A model generated the notes under the pieces. It ran no database searches, had not been told where the DNA came from, and saw only the letters and a program-made list of their open reading frames with translations. Shown piece by piece: positions 1 through 13,100 of a stretch of DNA of 64,000 bases. Position 1 is the first letter of the stretch. The number at the start of each line of letters is the position of its first letter. The translations under genes were made by a program, and so were the position numbers. This DNA comes from Acanthochlamys bracteata (taxonomy: Eukaryota > Streptophyta > Magnoliopsida > Pandanales > Velloziaceae). The stretch is taken from NCBI GenBank assembly GCA_019914995.1, contig CM034127.1, positions 8,184,001-8,248,000 on the forward strand. Direction: 5' to 3'.

Positions 1-327
1 AGTTTGCAATGTAACTCTCCGTATTCATGACAAATTATGTTATGAGACTCCTTTACCCTAGTTTTCAATGTCAACTGCAACACCAATTTTAATTAATTTA
101 CTGCTTCATTGTACACTTTATTTAAATTAAAGAACCTCTACCAATGTTTTAGTTTCTAAGTCCATGTCAAATTGAGCTCGCGTTCAGCTGGGCAGGATGC
201 ATTATATGGCAAAAAGGAGAGGGACAAAAGAAGCATCTAAAAGTAAAGTACTTTTCCACAGCTAAGTGGCACTAGTATCAGCATTAGATAAAACTAACCA
301 CTAAAAAGTCCACAAAAATAGCCTTAC

Positions 328-3300
328 CAAAAGTATATGTAACAGGTTTCCTATCACGAAGAGCTCGTCCTGAGGAAAGTCCATCAGTTGTCATAAAGCT
401 ATCAAGAAGAAGGGCTTGCCTGTGCTGTTTTTTCAATAGTCTTTCTTTTCTCTGCATTTGTTGGAACACAAACGTTAATGCAAATCCCATGGCAATTCTA
501 AAAATTAGGACAATCAATATGTAGTTCTAGTTCCACTAAATAGCAACCTTATGATCCTTCTCAACCTCCGGCAAAATGTCGATCTTTAGCCTCTTTCCAA
601 GTGCAACTTCAGTTCTATTTTTGCTTTCCAAAAGTTTGTCCTGAAAAAGTTGAGATAGATAATTAATAACAGCTACAGAGATGCAAAATAATCCATAAGA
701 AATGACTTTGAACTAGTTTTACTTTCAGCTTTGAGTACTTTCTCACTCAGAAAAGGGATTACAACACCAAGAACCCTTAAACGAGACATTTTAACTTATA
801 GTAAATTAGTAATGATAGGTGGACTGTCTCACCAAAGTACATACATATCTGTCAAATCTGTATTAACAAAGGATATAATTCCGTTATCCAAAAGGCATAA
901 TAGATACAAGAGCAGGCTAAAACACATTCAGATGAGTGACATCAGAGAATATCATGCTCCAGACATGCTAAAAATTATCCATGCATGTTCCAGCAATAAA
1001 AGACATCACAAGCAGGTGAAAGCTAAAGACTAAGGGGACGTTCAGGAGTGCTTGAAATAATAAGATTTTCTGAAAAGGAGCTTATTTTGGAACTTTTCTG
1101 TGGAACGAGCTTTACTTTGTTTTATCTCAAAAGAACAATAATAGAACTTAGACATATAAAGATTTTATGATGTACAATTCATATGTACTTTCCAAATTTA
1201 AAATACTGGAGAAGGTTAATTGGAAACGAGAAGTTGAAATGGAGTTTTGATAAGCAGTAATAAGCACTGCCAAAAATGCCCAATCTGAAAGACATAAATC
1301 ACAGTGAAGCAGCTGATGATACAAAAATGGATATTAAAGAATAAGAGGAGGGGAAAAAACCTTAGTTTACAGAGAATAGATGCCTCGCCAAGAACTAAAG
1401 ATGAAATAACAACAACGTAAAAAGTTCACCGGTGACAATGAGCTAAATTGACATCAAGAAAATTCACAACTACCTACAGTAAGGGCCTTCAATGTACTAA
1501 ATTTTAATGATAGCAATAGCATTCATGCTTTCAGATATTAAGATCCGTTCATTGCCTGCATTTGCTATTACATTGTTCAGATACAAATGGTTTTAGTGTT
1601 AACAACAAGGAATGAATTTCTTAAACCTCTGTCAATTAAAACTTGAGTTATTGTAAGTCTGTAACCTTACCAAAAGTAGATCAAGTAGCATAAGTGGAAA
1701 ATATAAAAGTCTGCTAAATGGAAATTTCCCTTGGAAGTAATAAACCAAACAGCTGGTAAGCATACTGGAAGCATTATATGGAGCTCTCAAGCAAAAGTCC
1801 AAGCACTTGAAAATGATTACAAAACTATTTCATTAACAAAATGATAGCATTACAAAGACTAAGGGATCGTTTGGTGGGTGGGTGTGTGTGTGTGTGTGTG
1901 TGTCTGTGTGTGTGTGTCTATACATACATGAATTGGAATTGGAAAAGGAATTAAAAGCGCAGAATTGAAATCGGAACGACCAATCCCAAAAACACTTGGC
2001 TGTTCGTGGAATGGGAATCACATTCCAATACTAATAGTAATAGAAGGCTCACCCGAGTGGAACACCTGAAATCAGTTGATTTCCATCACTTTTGGTACCC
2101 AGAACTTGACCATAGTTGCACCTTCGAACCTAAGTCTAGACTTAGGTTCAGCTTGGTCTCTAAGGGGGCATGCATTTACTTACAACACAAGAATGGGTAT
2201 TGGTACAGTAACTGGAATGCACAGAATCGAAATGGTAATGGTTGATTATGGTTGGTTCATCTCGAGTGTTTGGTTAAGTTTGGAGTCGAATAAATAAAAA
2301 GTAGAATATTTAGAATGGATTTTTTATTTATAAATAACAATAAGAAGTAACTATAAAAAAACTTTAATATTCAAACTGTTATAATAAGGAGAATTAAAAG
2401 AGGAGCAAGAAAGTGTAAGAAAGTAAATAGTTGATAGTTATAACAACTATCGAGAATAAGAAGTAAATCCTAAGTGGCAAAAATCAATTACCATAGACTT
2501 TTTGGGAACAGGAAAGGAATCGAAAAGAAGACATTTCTTTAACCAAACACTAGCAAAGGGAGTCCTTCACTCCCATTCCCTTTCTTGTCGATAAAACTAG
2601 CCAACCAAACATGCCCTAAACTAAACATGTCGCTTGCAAGTTAATACTTGCATCAATATTCCTTATTGTTAACTTTATTGCCTACACAGCAGATGGGTAT
2701 TAAACAGCAAGCTAATATGGATAAAAAGTACCACAAAAGTACAGATGCCATTATTAAATTACTAGGTCGTGGTCTTTAATGTGACAAAGAAAACATGAAA
2801 TTCAAACAACAGTGAAAAATTTACATAGTAGAAATTTCAAGATATCCTTCAACTGCAGATTGCTTCTCCAAATTAAACTAATTGCTCAAATACTGAGTAT
2901 AGTACAAAGAATAAGAATAAGTGAAATGAACTTACTGATACTTCTTGGAATTCATCTAAGTTGGTCGCAACTGTCTCCCATTTATAGTTTACAGGAGGAG
3001 GAGAGTGCACAGCTGCCTTGCCCTTTACTTTCTTTACCTCAACCTGTCTAATTTCACGATATAAACGATGACCGATAACAGGATCATCCTCATACCTAGG
3101 CAGAGAAGAATGTCATAGAAAGACGAAAATCTGTGAAACTGCATTGAGACTTAATGTATAAAATTCTCATAGTTGAGAAAAACCTTTTTAAGGATCACTA
3201 GAATAATCATAGAGACAAGCTGTACATTATACCAGTAAGATACTCCATATGAGTCACCGCCTACTCGTTCCCTACGAAATGCTGATAATGGCACACCATG

Positions 3301-5646
3301 TTTTATGGACTTCTCAATATAATTGCGGATATCTTCTTGCTGCAAAATAACTACAAAATATTATTTCTTCGGAGACTTACATAATTTTCAGCAGTCATAA
3401 AATTAACAAAATAATAACGAAGTAACAAGTAATTTAAACAGATATTAACAACTCATATGCACTAGTTTTAAAGGTTAAAAGCAACCACCAAACGACACCT
3501 AATTACAATGCTGTATGGACATTTACAAAAGGTCATTCAACAAAGTAACTTCCACATGTGTGACAATAAATCCCTGCTCGATCCTATTGGAACCCCATTC
3601 AGATAGAAAGAATGTCAAGCTTAGAAATATTCAACCATTGCTCTCATGACTTCTTAAGATGGCAGGGACTCCACAAAGTCATCCTTTTCAATGGCATTGC
3701 TTTTGCTTTAAATTGGGTAAATCAAGTGTAGAATCTCTGGATTATTGTAATACCCCAAACTTAGATTGGATGTAGCTAAATCATATAATGGTGTAATAAA
3801 GCAGGAGCAACCATAATGGTTTGATAATCACCGTCAGCTTAGTGATCAATGAGACCAATCATCATTTTGTCATAGTCGCAACCTAGCCCAAACTCTAACC
3901 TTTAATTTACTATTTCAAAGATAGACCACTTTGCCCACTTAGTTACACTTTAATATAACCTATCTCATTCCATCCAGTCAGCCACATTCTCTTCCGCATC
4001 CCTCTCAATTCACATCATTATACAGAAATCTACAAAAACATCTCACCACTATGATAGTCAGCATCCACTCAATACACCAATTCTATTTCCGGCTACTCAA
4101 GAGGAGTGCATAGCTTGCAGTCAATTTGCTCTGACCAAGTTATACGTCTTTGCAAAATGGCTACTTCTATATTTTCCATATTTCTTGACTAGCAAAGAAC
4201 TTTCTAGCCACAAAATTATAATGAAATGCAATTGGGTGAGATGATCCCATACTATAATTAAGAGCAACTTAAAGCAAATGTTCTTGCTTTGAAGATTGAC
4301 TTCCACAATGTTATCACGACCAATCCCCCTAAATACTTTGAACAAAAGTCCTGTAGTAAGAAAATCGTCCAGCATGTAACACAGAACTTTTTCCTTTTTT
4401 ACAGCTTTCTAATCCAGTTCATCTATGAGCAAGCAACAAATATTTAAATTTTCTATGCTCCATTAGATGAATGTATAGCCATTCAAATATGCTTTCACCA
4501 AAATATTTGTAAGGAGCAAGCTAACTAAAAACTATCCTTCAGAAAACGAGATCTAATATTCAAACTCCAATTGAAATTGATTTAAAGACACAAAATTCAG
4601 AAGTCCAAACAAAATCCACAGAAGAGGCAACCTAAATAACATTTAACAGCGACAAGGTTATCATCCTACAAGACAGTTAGGAAGGGGTTAACGGATGAAA
4701 CAAACTGCTTCATAATGAATAGATTCAGACGAAGAAAGAAAAGGGAAAAAATTCATTTTGACGAAACATCATGACATATACCAATAGGGGAAGATAAGAA
4801 ATAAGGGAGAAAAAAGTTAAGCTTTACAAGAGATAACTCCAATCTCACAATTCTACTCAACAATGCATAATATGTATCTCCTAGAAGAAAGAACCTCCTC
4901 AAAAAGATAACTTCCTACTATAAACAGAATTCTATTCAAACATTCCAAGTCTCTTAAAACAACCACACCTTAGAATTCTAACTCTACTAAGATTCCCACA
5001 AAATCAACAGTTCCTACAAGTCATTAGTACAAATGCACACCTAATCTTGCCAGATCTGTATCTAGGGTTAACATTTTGCTTATACATAAAAGCAATTAGC
5101 TAGAACATTTTCAACATAAGCAAGGTATAATTGGCTAAAGTTTTCACACAAGCAATGCAACTACTAGCTTACATACCTCAACACGAATATCACAAAGTGC
5201 TTTTAGAATTAGCACACGGGTCACAGGATCAAGTGTCTTGTATGTTTCAATCTCCGCACTGAATAACAAACTTGTAAGTCAAGAATCAGGATGATATACT
5301 ATATTTATGGACTACAAAGGTGTAAACACTCACCCATGTGAAGCAACAATTGGTATTTCTCCATCTGCAACCTGCATCCGAGCTATAACGAGTTAATCCC
5401 TGCCGGAATAACTTGTTCAACAGTGGAAATCATCTAAACTCAAAATAGTCAATTTGCTTTTGTACAAAGGCTTTGTAATTAAATAAAAGAGTCTAGACTC
5501 ATCAAGATCGTAATGAAGCAGCATACCCAGTGCCACCAATTCCTCAACTTCCTGCATAATACTGTAATCCATGTTGCACGACCAAGTGCCATGCGAGTGA
5601 CTGGTGGGATTGCCTAGACAATAAAAAACAATCTAACGAGTATCAG

Positions 5647-5680
<34 letters not shown>

Positions 5681-6608
5681 CAACAAAAATAATAGATATC
5701 TTAGAGGTTTATTGGTCCGTATATCACAATGATCTTTCACACGATATATTACCAAATAACAACGATGCACTTTTAATAACTACCCATATCAGCCAAAAAC
5801 CTTAACTTGTGAAAGATATTTTGTGAAAGGACTGCTGAAAGTTCCAAGTCAAAGGACCGCAAGAAAAATGAAGGGAAGGGGACAAATGCTAAAAGCTATT
5901 ATAAAAATCGAAACTTACTCTTCAACTACTCTTTAAATTCACTTCTAAAAGTTTAAGATTGTTTTTAATTAAGAAGGAGTAACTTCAAAGAAGTAAAATT
6001 CTCTATGGCACTTTGATCTGATAGTTCAATCAAAATCTTTCAATAAGAAAACGGAAACTAGCAATTGGTCGAAAGCTTCAAGCTACTGAAACTGACCTTA
6101 AGCAAGGGTATGTGGATATCATCAAGAGTGCTATTGGGAGTAATTAGCGCCGTCTCCAGCTCTTCTGCTGAAAACTCCACCATTATATTCAACAGCGGTC
6201 TAAACACCTGCACCAATCAATAATCAATTAATCAATCACCCAAACCAAAACTCTAGCAAAGCTGCCCAGAGCAGTAACACTCACATGGAGGAAGTTAAGG
6301 ACGGAAGCAAGATGCCACATGGACCTCAAAGCCCACCGAGGCTGCTGAGCTGGTGGCGGTGATGAAGGCAGCAACGGCATTATTACCCTCGTTCCACATG
6401 TGCTCCCACCGCCATGGCATTCATCCCGTTCCTGTGCTGCACGTGCAGCCTTCTGCTGCTGCAGCTGTTGCTGCTTGTGTTGCTCGGAGGAGTTCTGGCG
6501 ACAGCGAGCGGAGTTCTGGCACGCGCGTGGTAATCTTGCTTGCCTCGCCGATGGCCGCCACTGCTCTTCCGAAGAAGACCCTGATGCTGGTGCTCCTCCT
6601 TCAGACAT
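328..6608 (-). CDS. DDR4: DDT-domain chromatin-remodelling partner, DDR4-like (partial)
   Basis: Spliced minus-strand gene; exons read as 6608-6285, 6207-6097, 5613-5527, 5371-5334, 5258-5177, 3339-3233, 3095-2936, 640-548 and 451-328, all with GT..AG borders and a continuous frame. The last visible donor (GTAAGG just below 328) shows that the C-terminal exon lies beyond base 1. Exon 1 encodes a Gln/Ala-rich N-terminus, then RWALRSMWHLASVLNFLH, the start of the DDT domain. The next exons give VFRPLLNI..FSAEELETAL, then IPPVTRMALGRATW and LRNWWHWVADGEIPIVASHG. Downstream come LILKALCDIRVEQEDIRNYI and GDSYGVSYWYEDDPVIGHRL, a WHIM-like part, and a basic tail RKERLLKKQHRQALLL. Plant DDR proteins are known to bind ISWI (CHR11/CHR17) remodellers in the nucleus. 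The start is the first Met of the open frame (MSEGGAPASG). The introns hold a TG microsatellite, a TAA microsatellite and a MITE-like insertion. The family call is strong; exon 1 between the Gln tract and the DDT start is poorly conserved. Confidence 0.9.
1862..2617. mobile_element. MITE-like insertion in a DDR4 intron
   Basis: The stretch starts AGGGATCGTTTGGTGGG. The reverse complement of its right end reads AGGGCATGTTTGGTTGG, so it has imperfect terminal inverted repeats of about 17 bp. Both flanks carry a similar AAAGACTA / AAACTAAA sequence that may be a worn target duplication. It encodes no transposase and sits in the large intron between the 548-640 and 2936-3095 exons. It is probably a non-autonomous hAT- or Mutator-like element; the superfamily is uncertain. 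Confidence 0.45.
1877..1918. repeat. (TG)n microsatellite
   Basis: A run of about 20 TG dinucleotides broken once by TCTG, inside the MITE-like insertion in the DDR4 intron. Confidence 0.9.
5647..5690. repeat. (ATA/ACA)n trinucleotide microsatellite
   Basis: About ten AAT/ATA units followed by several ACA units, in the intron just upstream (in gene sense) of the 5613-5527 DDR4 exon. Confidence 0.9.
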
Positions 6609-6614
6609 TATCAG

Positions 6615-6895
6615 TTTACAGTCACACCTTTAGCAATCCCCTTGGACACAGGAGATCGGTCGATAGAAATCTCTATAATAAACCATCACACTCTTCGAAG
6701 CGCATACCCGAAGAAAAGGGGTAGTTCGGGAAGTTATTCAAAACAGCGGTACTAATCGGTCACACTCGTAGCAATCCCATGTGGCATACCAACCAAGATC
6801 GGTTGATCTAAAAGCTCGCTCTCTAAAAACCCATGGTGCCTGAAAGAAGAAGAGTAGGGGTAATTTGGGAATTATTCACAACTTTCTTAGTTCCG
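6615..6895. repeat. Diverged tandem duplication upstream of DDR4
   Basis: Two neighbouring copies of about 135 bp share blocks in the same order. GTCACACctttAGCAATCCC at 6620 pairs with GTCACACtcgtAGCAATCCC at 6760. GATCGGTcGAT is followed by GATCGGTtGAT. AGGGGTAgTTcGGGAAgTTATTCA pairs with AGGGGTAaTTtGGGAAttATTCA near 6716 and 6855. A weaker third copy of the last block (GAAGGGTAATTTAGGAATTT) is near 7150. The duplication lies directly upstream of the DDR4 start codon, so it may overlap its 5' UTR or promoter. Confidence 0.7.
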
Positions 6896-7582
6896 ACAGG
6901 CTTGACAATCTATGGCGTTCGAAAAGCACATAAGCAAGAAGAGAGGAGAAGAAAAACACAAAAGGGTGGAAGAACAGAAGAATAATTTCGGGATATTAGC
7001 TGAAAATTCTTGTTAGATTGACACAGAAAGAAATTTATTGAATCTGTTTGAAAGAATTAAGAAATCGGATACGCAGTCGCAGAAATTTCGTTTGAGATCG
7101 GCCGGAGGGCAACCAGAAAAAACCACCCACGGAAGGAAAGGGAAAAGCGAAGGGTAATTTAGGAATTTTCGTTAAAGTATGTTCTGTGATGGAGAGGGTC
7201 TACTGTCGAGAATGTTGAAGGTTAAAAGAGTAAATACGGAGTTGATGTACGGAGACCGAACTAGTTAGTTAAGAATGGCGTAGATTTGTCGTCCGCATCC
7301 TCAAAGTGACTGCAATATTTGGCCGGCGTTAAGAAAGTGTAAGACACTTCAAGATACGGGAACAGAATATTCAGCTGTGGTTTTAGGGCTCCGTTAGGAC
7401 GATGTTTGACTGTGTTTACCAATAAGTTTTTATTTCACTTTATAATTTTATATTTTAAATAAATATTTTATAAAATTTATTTAAAATTTACCAATAAGTT
7501 TTTTTATTTTGCTAACCAGGTTTTGAAAATTGCTAACTGATTACGTTAATCGGTGAATCTGTTAATTATAATAGTGATCTTG
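6896..7582. other. Gene-free upstream region
   Basis: No coding frame or RNA gene is visible. The 5' half is mixed-composition DNA that probably holds the DDR4 promoter. From about 7387 (GGCTCCGTTAGGACGATGTTTGACTG) it becomes an AT-rich block with the ATTTTATAAAATTTATTTAAA core seen in several MITE-like elements elsewhere in the window. Confidence 0.5.
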
Positions 7583-8546
7583 CACTATTAGAAATAATAG
7601 AATAAATGACTAACTAAATCAGTCAGTGACATTCACAATTCAGTCAGTAAATATACGTATCGACTGAAAAATTACTTATCGGTAAATGGTCGACAAATCT
7701 TACTCTATAAATCAATTATCGACCAATTTTTATATTCAGTCAGTAGTGTATAGTAAATTACTAACTAAAAATCATCAATACAGAATACCGACTAATAATG
7801 TAGTCCGTAATTCCCTACCAATATACTAGTCAGTATTTTTCGATCAATGTGCATGTTGGTATTTATCGATCAATATACTCGTCGATATTTGCCGACCAAC
7901 ATAGTTGTCGATATATTGTCGACCAACATATTAGTCGGTATTTTTCGACCAACATGTGTGTCGATGTATACATGCATCTTTAGTCGATAGCAACAGTCCG
8001 TTTGACGATTGTTTTATGTAGTATATAAATCTAGTCGGTATTTAGCTACTATCTTTTAAGTCAGTATTGCCTGCCAATACTAACTGATGAGTGCAGTCGG
8101 TACTTTTTCTTAAGTTGGTATTATTAACTGATGCTAGTGCAGTCAGTATTTTTTATAAATTTTGCTTCGGATCATTGTTGTTTTTAATAATTTCTATATC
8201 AACAATATCTTCATTCACATCATGCAATTGACAGCACTAAAGTATACACAAATAATCTAAGTATCACAATATTCAACACAAATAATTTCAAGAACAGTAA
8301 GTACTCATGTTTAGTGAAAATGCATAAACAAATTATAATTCGGTTTGAAATGCATCCATACATATATCACCTTAATACATTCAAATACGATGAGAAAAAA
8401 AAATAATTTACTTGCAACGAAGCATCCCTGTATCACGGGCCTAGAGTTTATACCTTGGACCGTGCGACACTTAGTCACCCTCCTTTATGTCTAAGTTAGT
8501 ATTTACCCAAATAAGCTATCAAAGATAGTTAAAGAAAATTTGAACA

Positions 8547-8958
8547 GTCTTGAGGGAAAGAATAAAAATAAAAAACACTTAAAAAGAGAGCTTTTTGGAA
8601 GAAAAGTTTTATATTACTTGGCTTGGTACAATTCTTGATTGATTTATTTGATGTCTACAAATGAGAGCTCACCTCTTTTATTTATAGCTTCTCCACCTAC
8701 TCAATAGACGGTGGAGATGATTTTGATCGGATGGTAGAGAATACATGTTCCGAAAAGTTCTCACATAATATTCCTTACAAAAATCTTCACATTTTTAAAA
8801 TATTTTCTAATCTATTCTAGATCTATGCCAACTATTTTATATTTAGAGTATTCTATCATACTCTAGATTTGGCTTATGTATAAGATATTTTACCTAGATA
8901 AAGTATTCTACCAAGGTAATTTTGTGGAGAGAAAAGCGAAAATAGCCGTATTGTGATA
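8547..8958 (-). repeat. LTR-like dispersed repeat, copy A
   Basis: About 410 bp that align along their length with 20171-20565. Shared blocks include GTCTTGAGgGAAA, AAAGAGCTTTTTGgAA, TTATTTATAgcTTCTCCA, TTTTGATCGgAtGGT, TTAGAGTATTcTATcATACTC and a closing CATACTGTGATA-like sequence. Read on the minus strand it has a TATAAATA box in the position expected of an LTR promoter. No polyprotein lies next to it, so it is best read as a solo LTR or LTR fragment. It is nested inside the CACTA remnant. Confidence 0.6.
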
Positions 8959-9644
8959 CCTGCTATCTGAAAAGCACCCCTTCAATAAGTAAAGCAAAAA
9001 TTATGTTATTATATCATACAAAGCAATTTTTTTATATAATTTTCTACACAAGAATAGTTGAAGACATAATAATATATAGCTACAATATATCTGTATATTG
9101 TGAAATCAAAATATTGTTGAAGTACACATGCATAATAGAGTCAACTTTTCAGTGCTAAAGAAGCAAACATTAAAAACAAGCTAAAAAGAGTTAAATCTCA
9201 TCAAAGTAAATAATCTCTTGATGGCAGAACACATTCCAAGAGGCTTATTGAACTGTTTCAAGACTCAAATCATTGCTTTTTCACGAATTTAAAGTCTACA
9301 TAACTATATAGCATGAACAACCACATTTAAAATTTTGAACTATGCAGACATCTATTGCTCTCATTAATATGTAATGAGATCTTATTATCTGGTAAATGCA
9401 AGAAATTTTTAGCCCCACAATACTGTCTGAGATATATTTTTTGGCCTTTGCTTAATAGTTTAGAATATCTAAGTAACTGTCTTCTTAATCAAATTACAAA
9501 GACCACGTTGCAAGCCATCGACAATGTTGTCTAATTAATCCTTAGTGAACATGAGTTGGAAACTTTTCACAGAAAGCATCACTTATAAAGGAATGTCTAT
9601 GAAAATGTCTGCAAGGCATGCAAATAGGCTTCACTGTAGACATT

Positions 9645-9667
9645 GAGAGAGAGAGAGGGAGAGAGCA
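9645..9667. repeat. (GA)n microsatellite
   Basis: A short GAGAGAGAGAGGGAGAGAG run between the two CACTA repeat arrays. Confidence 0.8.
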
Positions 9668-10105
9668 TTGATAAACTGGTAAGAGAAGGGAAGATCTCAG
9701 GTGAAAATCTAAATTTTTAGAGTTAGGAGAAAATGACTGGACAGCTGGTTCGAGTTGGGTTAATTTAGACACATTATGACTAAACTAGTGTTTCAGTCGA
9801 TAATATATATCCAAATACCGACTGACCAGTATTCAGTTGGTAATATACATTCACATCACCGACTGAACTAATCCAATCGGTAACATATATTCACTACTGA
9901 ATGAACAAGTTTACAGTCGATAATATATATCCACATTACTGACTAAATTATTTATCAGTCGCTAATTTGCTTATCTTACCGATTGATTTATGAAACAATC
10001 GGTAAACTTATAAAAATACCGACGGTTGCCTAGTCAGTCAGTATTTGACGAATGTACCATATATAAAAATACCGACGATTGCCTAGTCAGTCAGTCGATA
10101 AACTT

Positions 10106-13100
10106 ACAAGATGCGTCTTTGAGTTGTGATACATGAAACATAGGGTGGATCCTTGACCCAACAGGCAACTCGATCCTATATGCGGCTGGTCCGACAGCTT
10201 CCAAAACAGAAAAAGGTCCGTAATAGTGAAAATGAAGTTTGTGATTCCTCCGGTCTACTATTGATGACTGCCAGTGAGGTCTAAGCTTGACAAGGACTCG
10301 ATCTTCTTCCCTGTACAGCTTTTCTCTTCGTTTCTTATCCGCGAGTTGCTTCATGCGATTTTGAGCCACTACAAGGTGTGCACGTAACTCTTGAATGATC
10401 GTATGTCGCTCTATAAGCTGAAGTCCCAACTCATCTGAGCGAATAGAACATGTAGAAAAGAACACTAGTGGTGGAGGTGGCCTACCATAAATCGCTTCAA
10501 AGGGGCTGATTTTAGTTGCTGAATGGGTACTCGTATTGCAGGAATGCTCCGCCCAATGCAACCATTGGTTCCATCTATGTGGATGCACGCTAACAAAACA
10601 CCAGAGGTAGGTGTCAAGGCAGCGGTTTACCACTTCTGACTATCCATCCGTTTGTGGATGGTAGGCGGTGCTCATATGCAATGAGGTGCCTTGAAGCCGA
10701 TGTAATTCCTTCCAAAAAGAGCTGAGGAAGATGGGGTCTCTATCTGAAATGATTGTCTCCGGGCAGCCATGTAAATGAACTATCTGTTCTGCAAAAAGGT
10801 TAGCTACTTCTATTGCTGTGAACGGGTGTTTAAGGGCGGCAAAGTGTGCATATTTAGAGAGCCGATCTACCACCACCAAGATCACATTCTTTCCTCCGGA
10901 TACGGGTAGCCCCTCTATAAAATTCATAGATATGTCCGCCCAAACTTTTTCCGATATAGGTAAGGGTTGCAAAAGCCCAGCAGGTTTTAAACAATCAGAT
11001 TTTGCTCTAGCACATGTCAAATAAGCATTGACATATCTACAAACATCTTTGGACATACCTGGCCGGTGAAATTACTGTGCCAACCGCTTGTAGGTGCGAA
11101 ATTGTCCACCGTGTCCTCCTCCGGCTGAGTTGTGAGCTTTATAGAGGAGCTGCGCCTTCAAGGATGGATTTTCGGGTACTCACAACTTTCTGTTGTACAA
11201 TAAGTACCCTTGTGACATTTTAAGATCTGTCCTTATCCCCTGGGTTACTGCCTGCATCAACCCGGCTAGGTGTGGATTATCTTGTTGTGCTTGCTTGAGA
11301 TTGTCCCAAAATGAGTGTTGTAGTGTAGTAAGCGTGGACAGTGAGGCCTCTGGCCGCCTGGAATGTACATCAACCACGACATTCTGACCGCCTGAGCGGT
11401 ACAAGATTTGGTAGTCATAGCCGAGAAGTTTGACTAGCCACTTATCTTGATCAGGAGCCAACAAGCATTGTACCAAGAGATATTTCAAGATAGAATGATC
11501 TGTCTTAATGGTAAATCGCTGCCCAAGTAGGTAAGATCTCCACCTTTGGATTGCCAGAATAAGCGCCATGAGTTCCTTCTCGTATGTGGACTTGGCCATA
11601 GTTGCTGGTGACAGTGCTTTACTGAAGTAGGCAACTGGCCTGTTGTTTTGTATGAGCACGGCACCAATGCCCTTGTTGGAAGCATCTGTTTCCACCGTGA
11701 ATGATGATTGGAAATCCGGAGAGACAAAGATAGGAGTTGTGCTCATTGCTGTCTTAAGAGCTTGGAATGCCTCACTGGCTTCTGCAATCCAGCTGAAAGA
11801 GTCCTTTTTGAGTAATGCGGTCAGTGGAGCAGCAATTAATCCATAACCTTTGACAAATCTTCGATAATACCCCGTTAGGCTTAAGAATCCTCTTAGTTCT
11901 GTGGGTGAAGTTGGACAGGCCGGTCCCTCATTGCTTGTATCTTCACTAGATCAGCTGCTATACCATCTTCTGAGACAATGTGTCCCAAGTACTCCAATTA
12001 CTAGCACTCGAATCTACATTTAGCAAAGTTAGCATAAAGTGATTCTTTTTGTAATACGGAGAATACTTCGGATAGATGAAGCAAATGCTCCTTCCATGTC
12101 TTGCTATACATAAGTATGTCATAAAAATAAACCAACACGAACTTTCGCAAGAAGGGCCGAAAGATTTCGTTCATTAATGATTGGAAGGTTGCGGTGCATT
12201 TGTCAATCCGAAAGGCATCACTAGGAACTCGTAATGTCCGTCGTGTGTTCGAAAAGCCGTTTTGTGTACGTCCTCTTCTCTAACTCTGATTTAATGATAC
12301 CCGGACTTCAAGTCGAGCTTTGAAAAAAAACTTGCCCCGTGCAGTTCGTCTAGTAACTCGTCTATCACGGGTATAGAAAATTTATCCTTTACTATAATCT
12401 CATTAAGGACTCGGTAGTCCACACAAAACCTCTACGAGCCATCTTTCTTCTTAACTAATAGCACGGGCGACGAGAAAGCTAAATAGCATGGTCTTATTAT
12501 CCCTTGAGATAACATTTCCTTTACTGCTCTCTCGATCTCCGCTTTTTGCATATAGGGATAGTGATAAGGCCTACTGTTTGCGAGTGTCGATCCAGGAAGT
12601 AGAGGGATTCCATGGTCATGTGTACGTTTCGGTGGCAACTTACTAATGCTTCTGAAAACCTCTTGATGTTTGTGAATCAATAACTTCAAGTCCGTAGGAA
12701 GATCTTCCTGTTTTTCCTCGTTTGTCTTTGCAAGAGGTTGAGCTAGTTGCAGCCTCAGTGAGCAGAGAGTGGTCTTAAGGTTCAGACCAGTTAGCTGACA
12801 CTTGACCTCTTTTTATCCCATGTAGAACATACTCTTGCCCATGTAGAGTAAAACGTATCTCTAATTTTCTGTAGTTACTCAATATGTCCCCTAAGCTTTT
12901 AAGCCATTGAATGTCGAGAACCAAATCCATACCTCCTAAGAGAAATGGGTAGGCATCAACACTCAGCTCTACCTCTTGGATTGTTAATAATATTTTTTTA
13001 TGGATGACCTCAATTGAATGCGGACGTCCATCCGCAAGCTCCACTTTCAACGGCCGTACTGGACTGGCATGCATTCTTAAGTGTTTGGTCAGTCGGTCTG

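Larger units (their letters stand above)
7583..10105. mobile_element. CACTA (En/Spm)-like transposon remnant
   Basis: At 7583 the sequence begins CACTATTAGAAATAATAG, a typical CACTA-type terminus. It is followed to about 8160 by dense variants of short motifs such as CAGTCGGTA, TCGACCAA and CCGACTGA in both orientations. The same motif family returns at 9780-10105 (ACCGACTGA, CAGTTGGTAATATA, CAGTCGATAATATA). Dense short repeats next to each terminus are characteristic of this superfamily, because they bind transposase. No transposase frame is seen between the two arrays; that space holds an LTR-like repeat and unclassified DNA. The matching right terminus (..TTTCTAATAGTG) was not found: the array stops where gypsy sequence begins near 10106. 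Confidence 0.7.

Noticed and set aside
1833..2021. 62-residue frame with a His-Thr run
   Set aside because: Translated TG microsatellite inside an intron.
6353..6724. 123-residue plus-strand frame
   Set aside because: It lies antisense to DDR4 exon 1, which has family support; the plus frame has none.
7600..8160. Regularly recurring short motifs that could look like a CRISPR array
   Set aside because: Motifs are degenerate, in both orientations and unevenly spaced, and adjoin a CACTA terminus in a plant genome.
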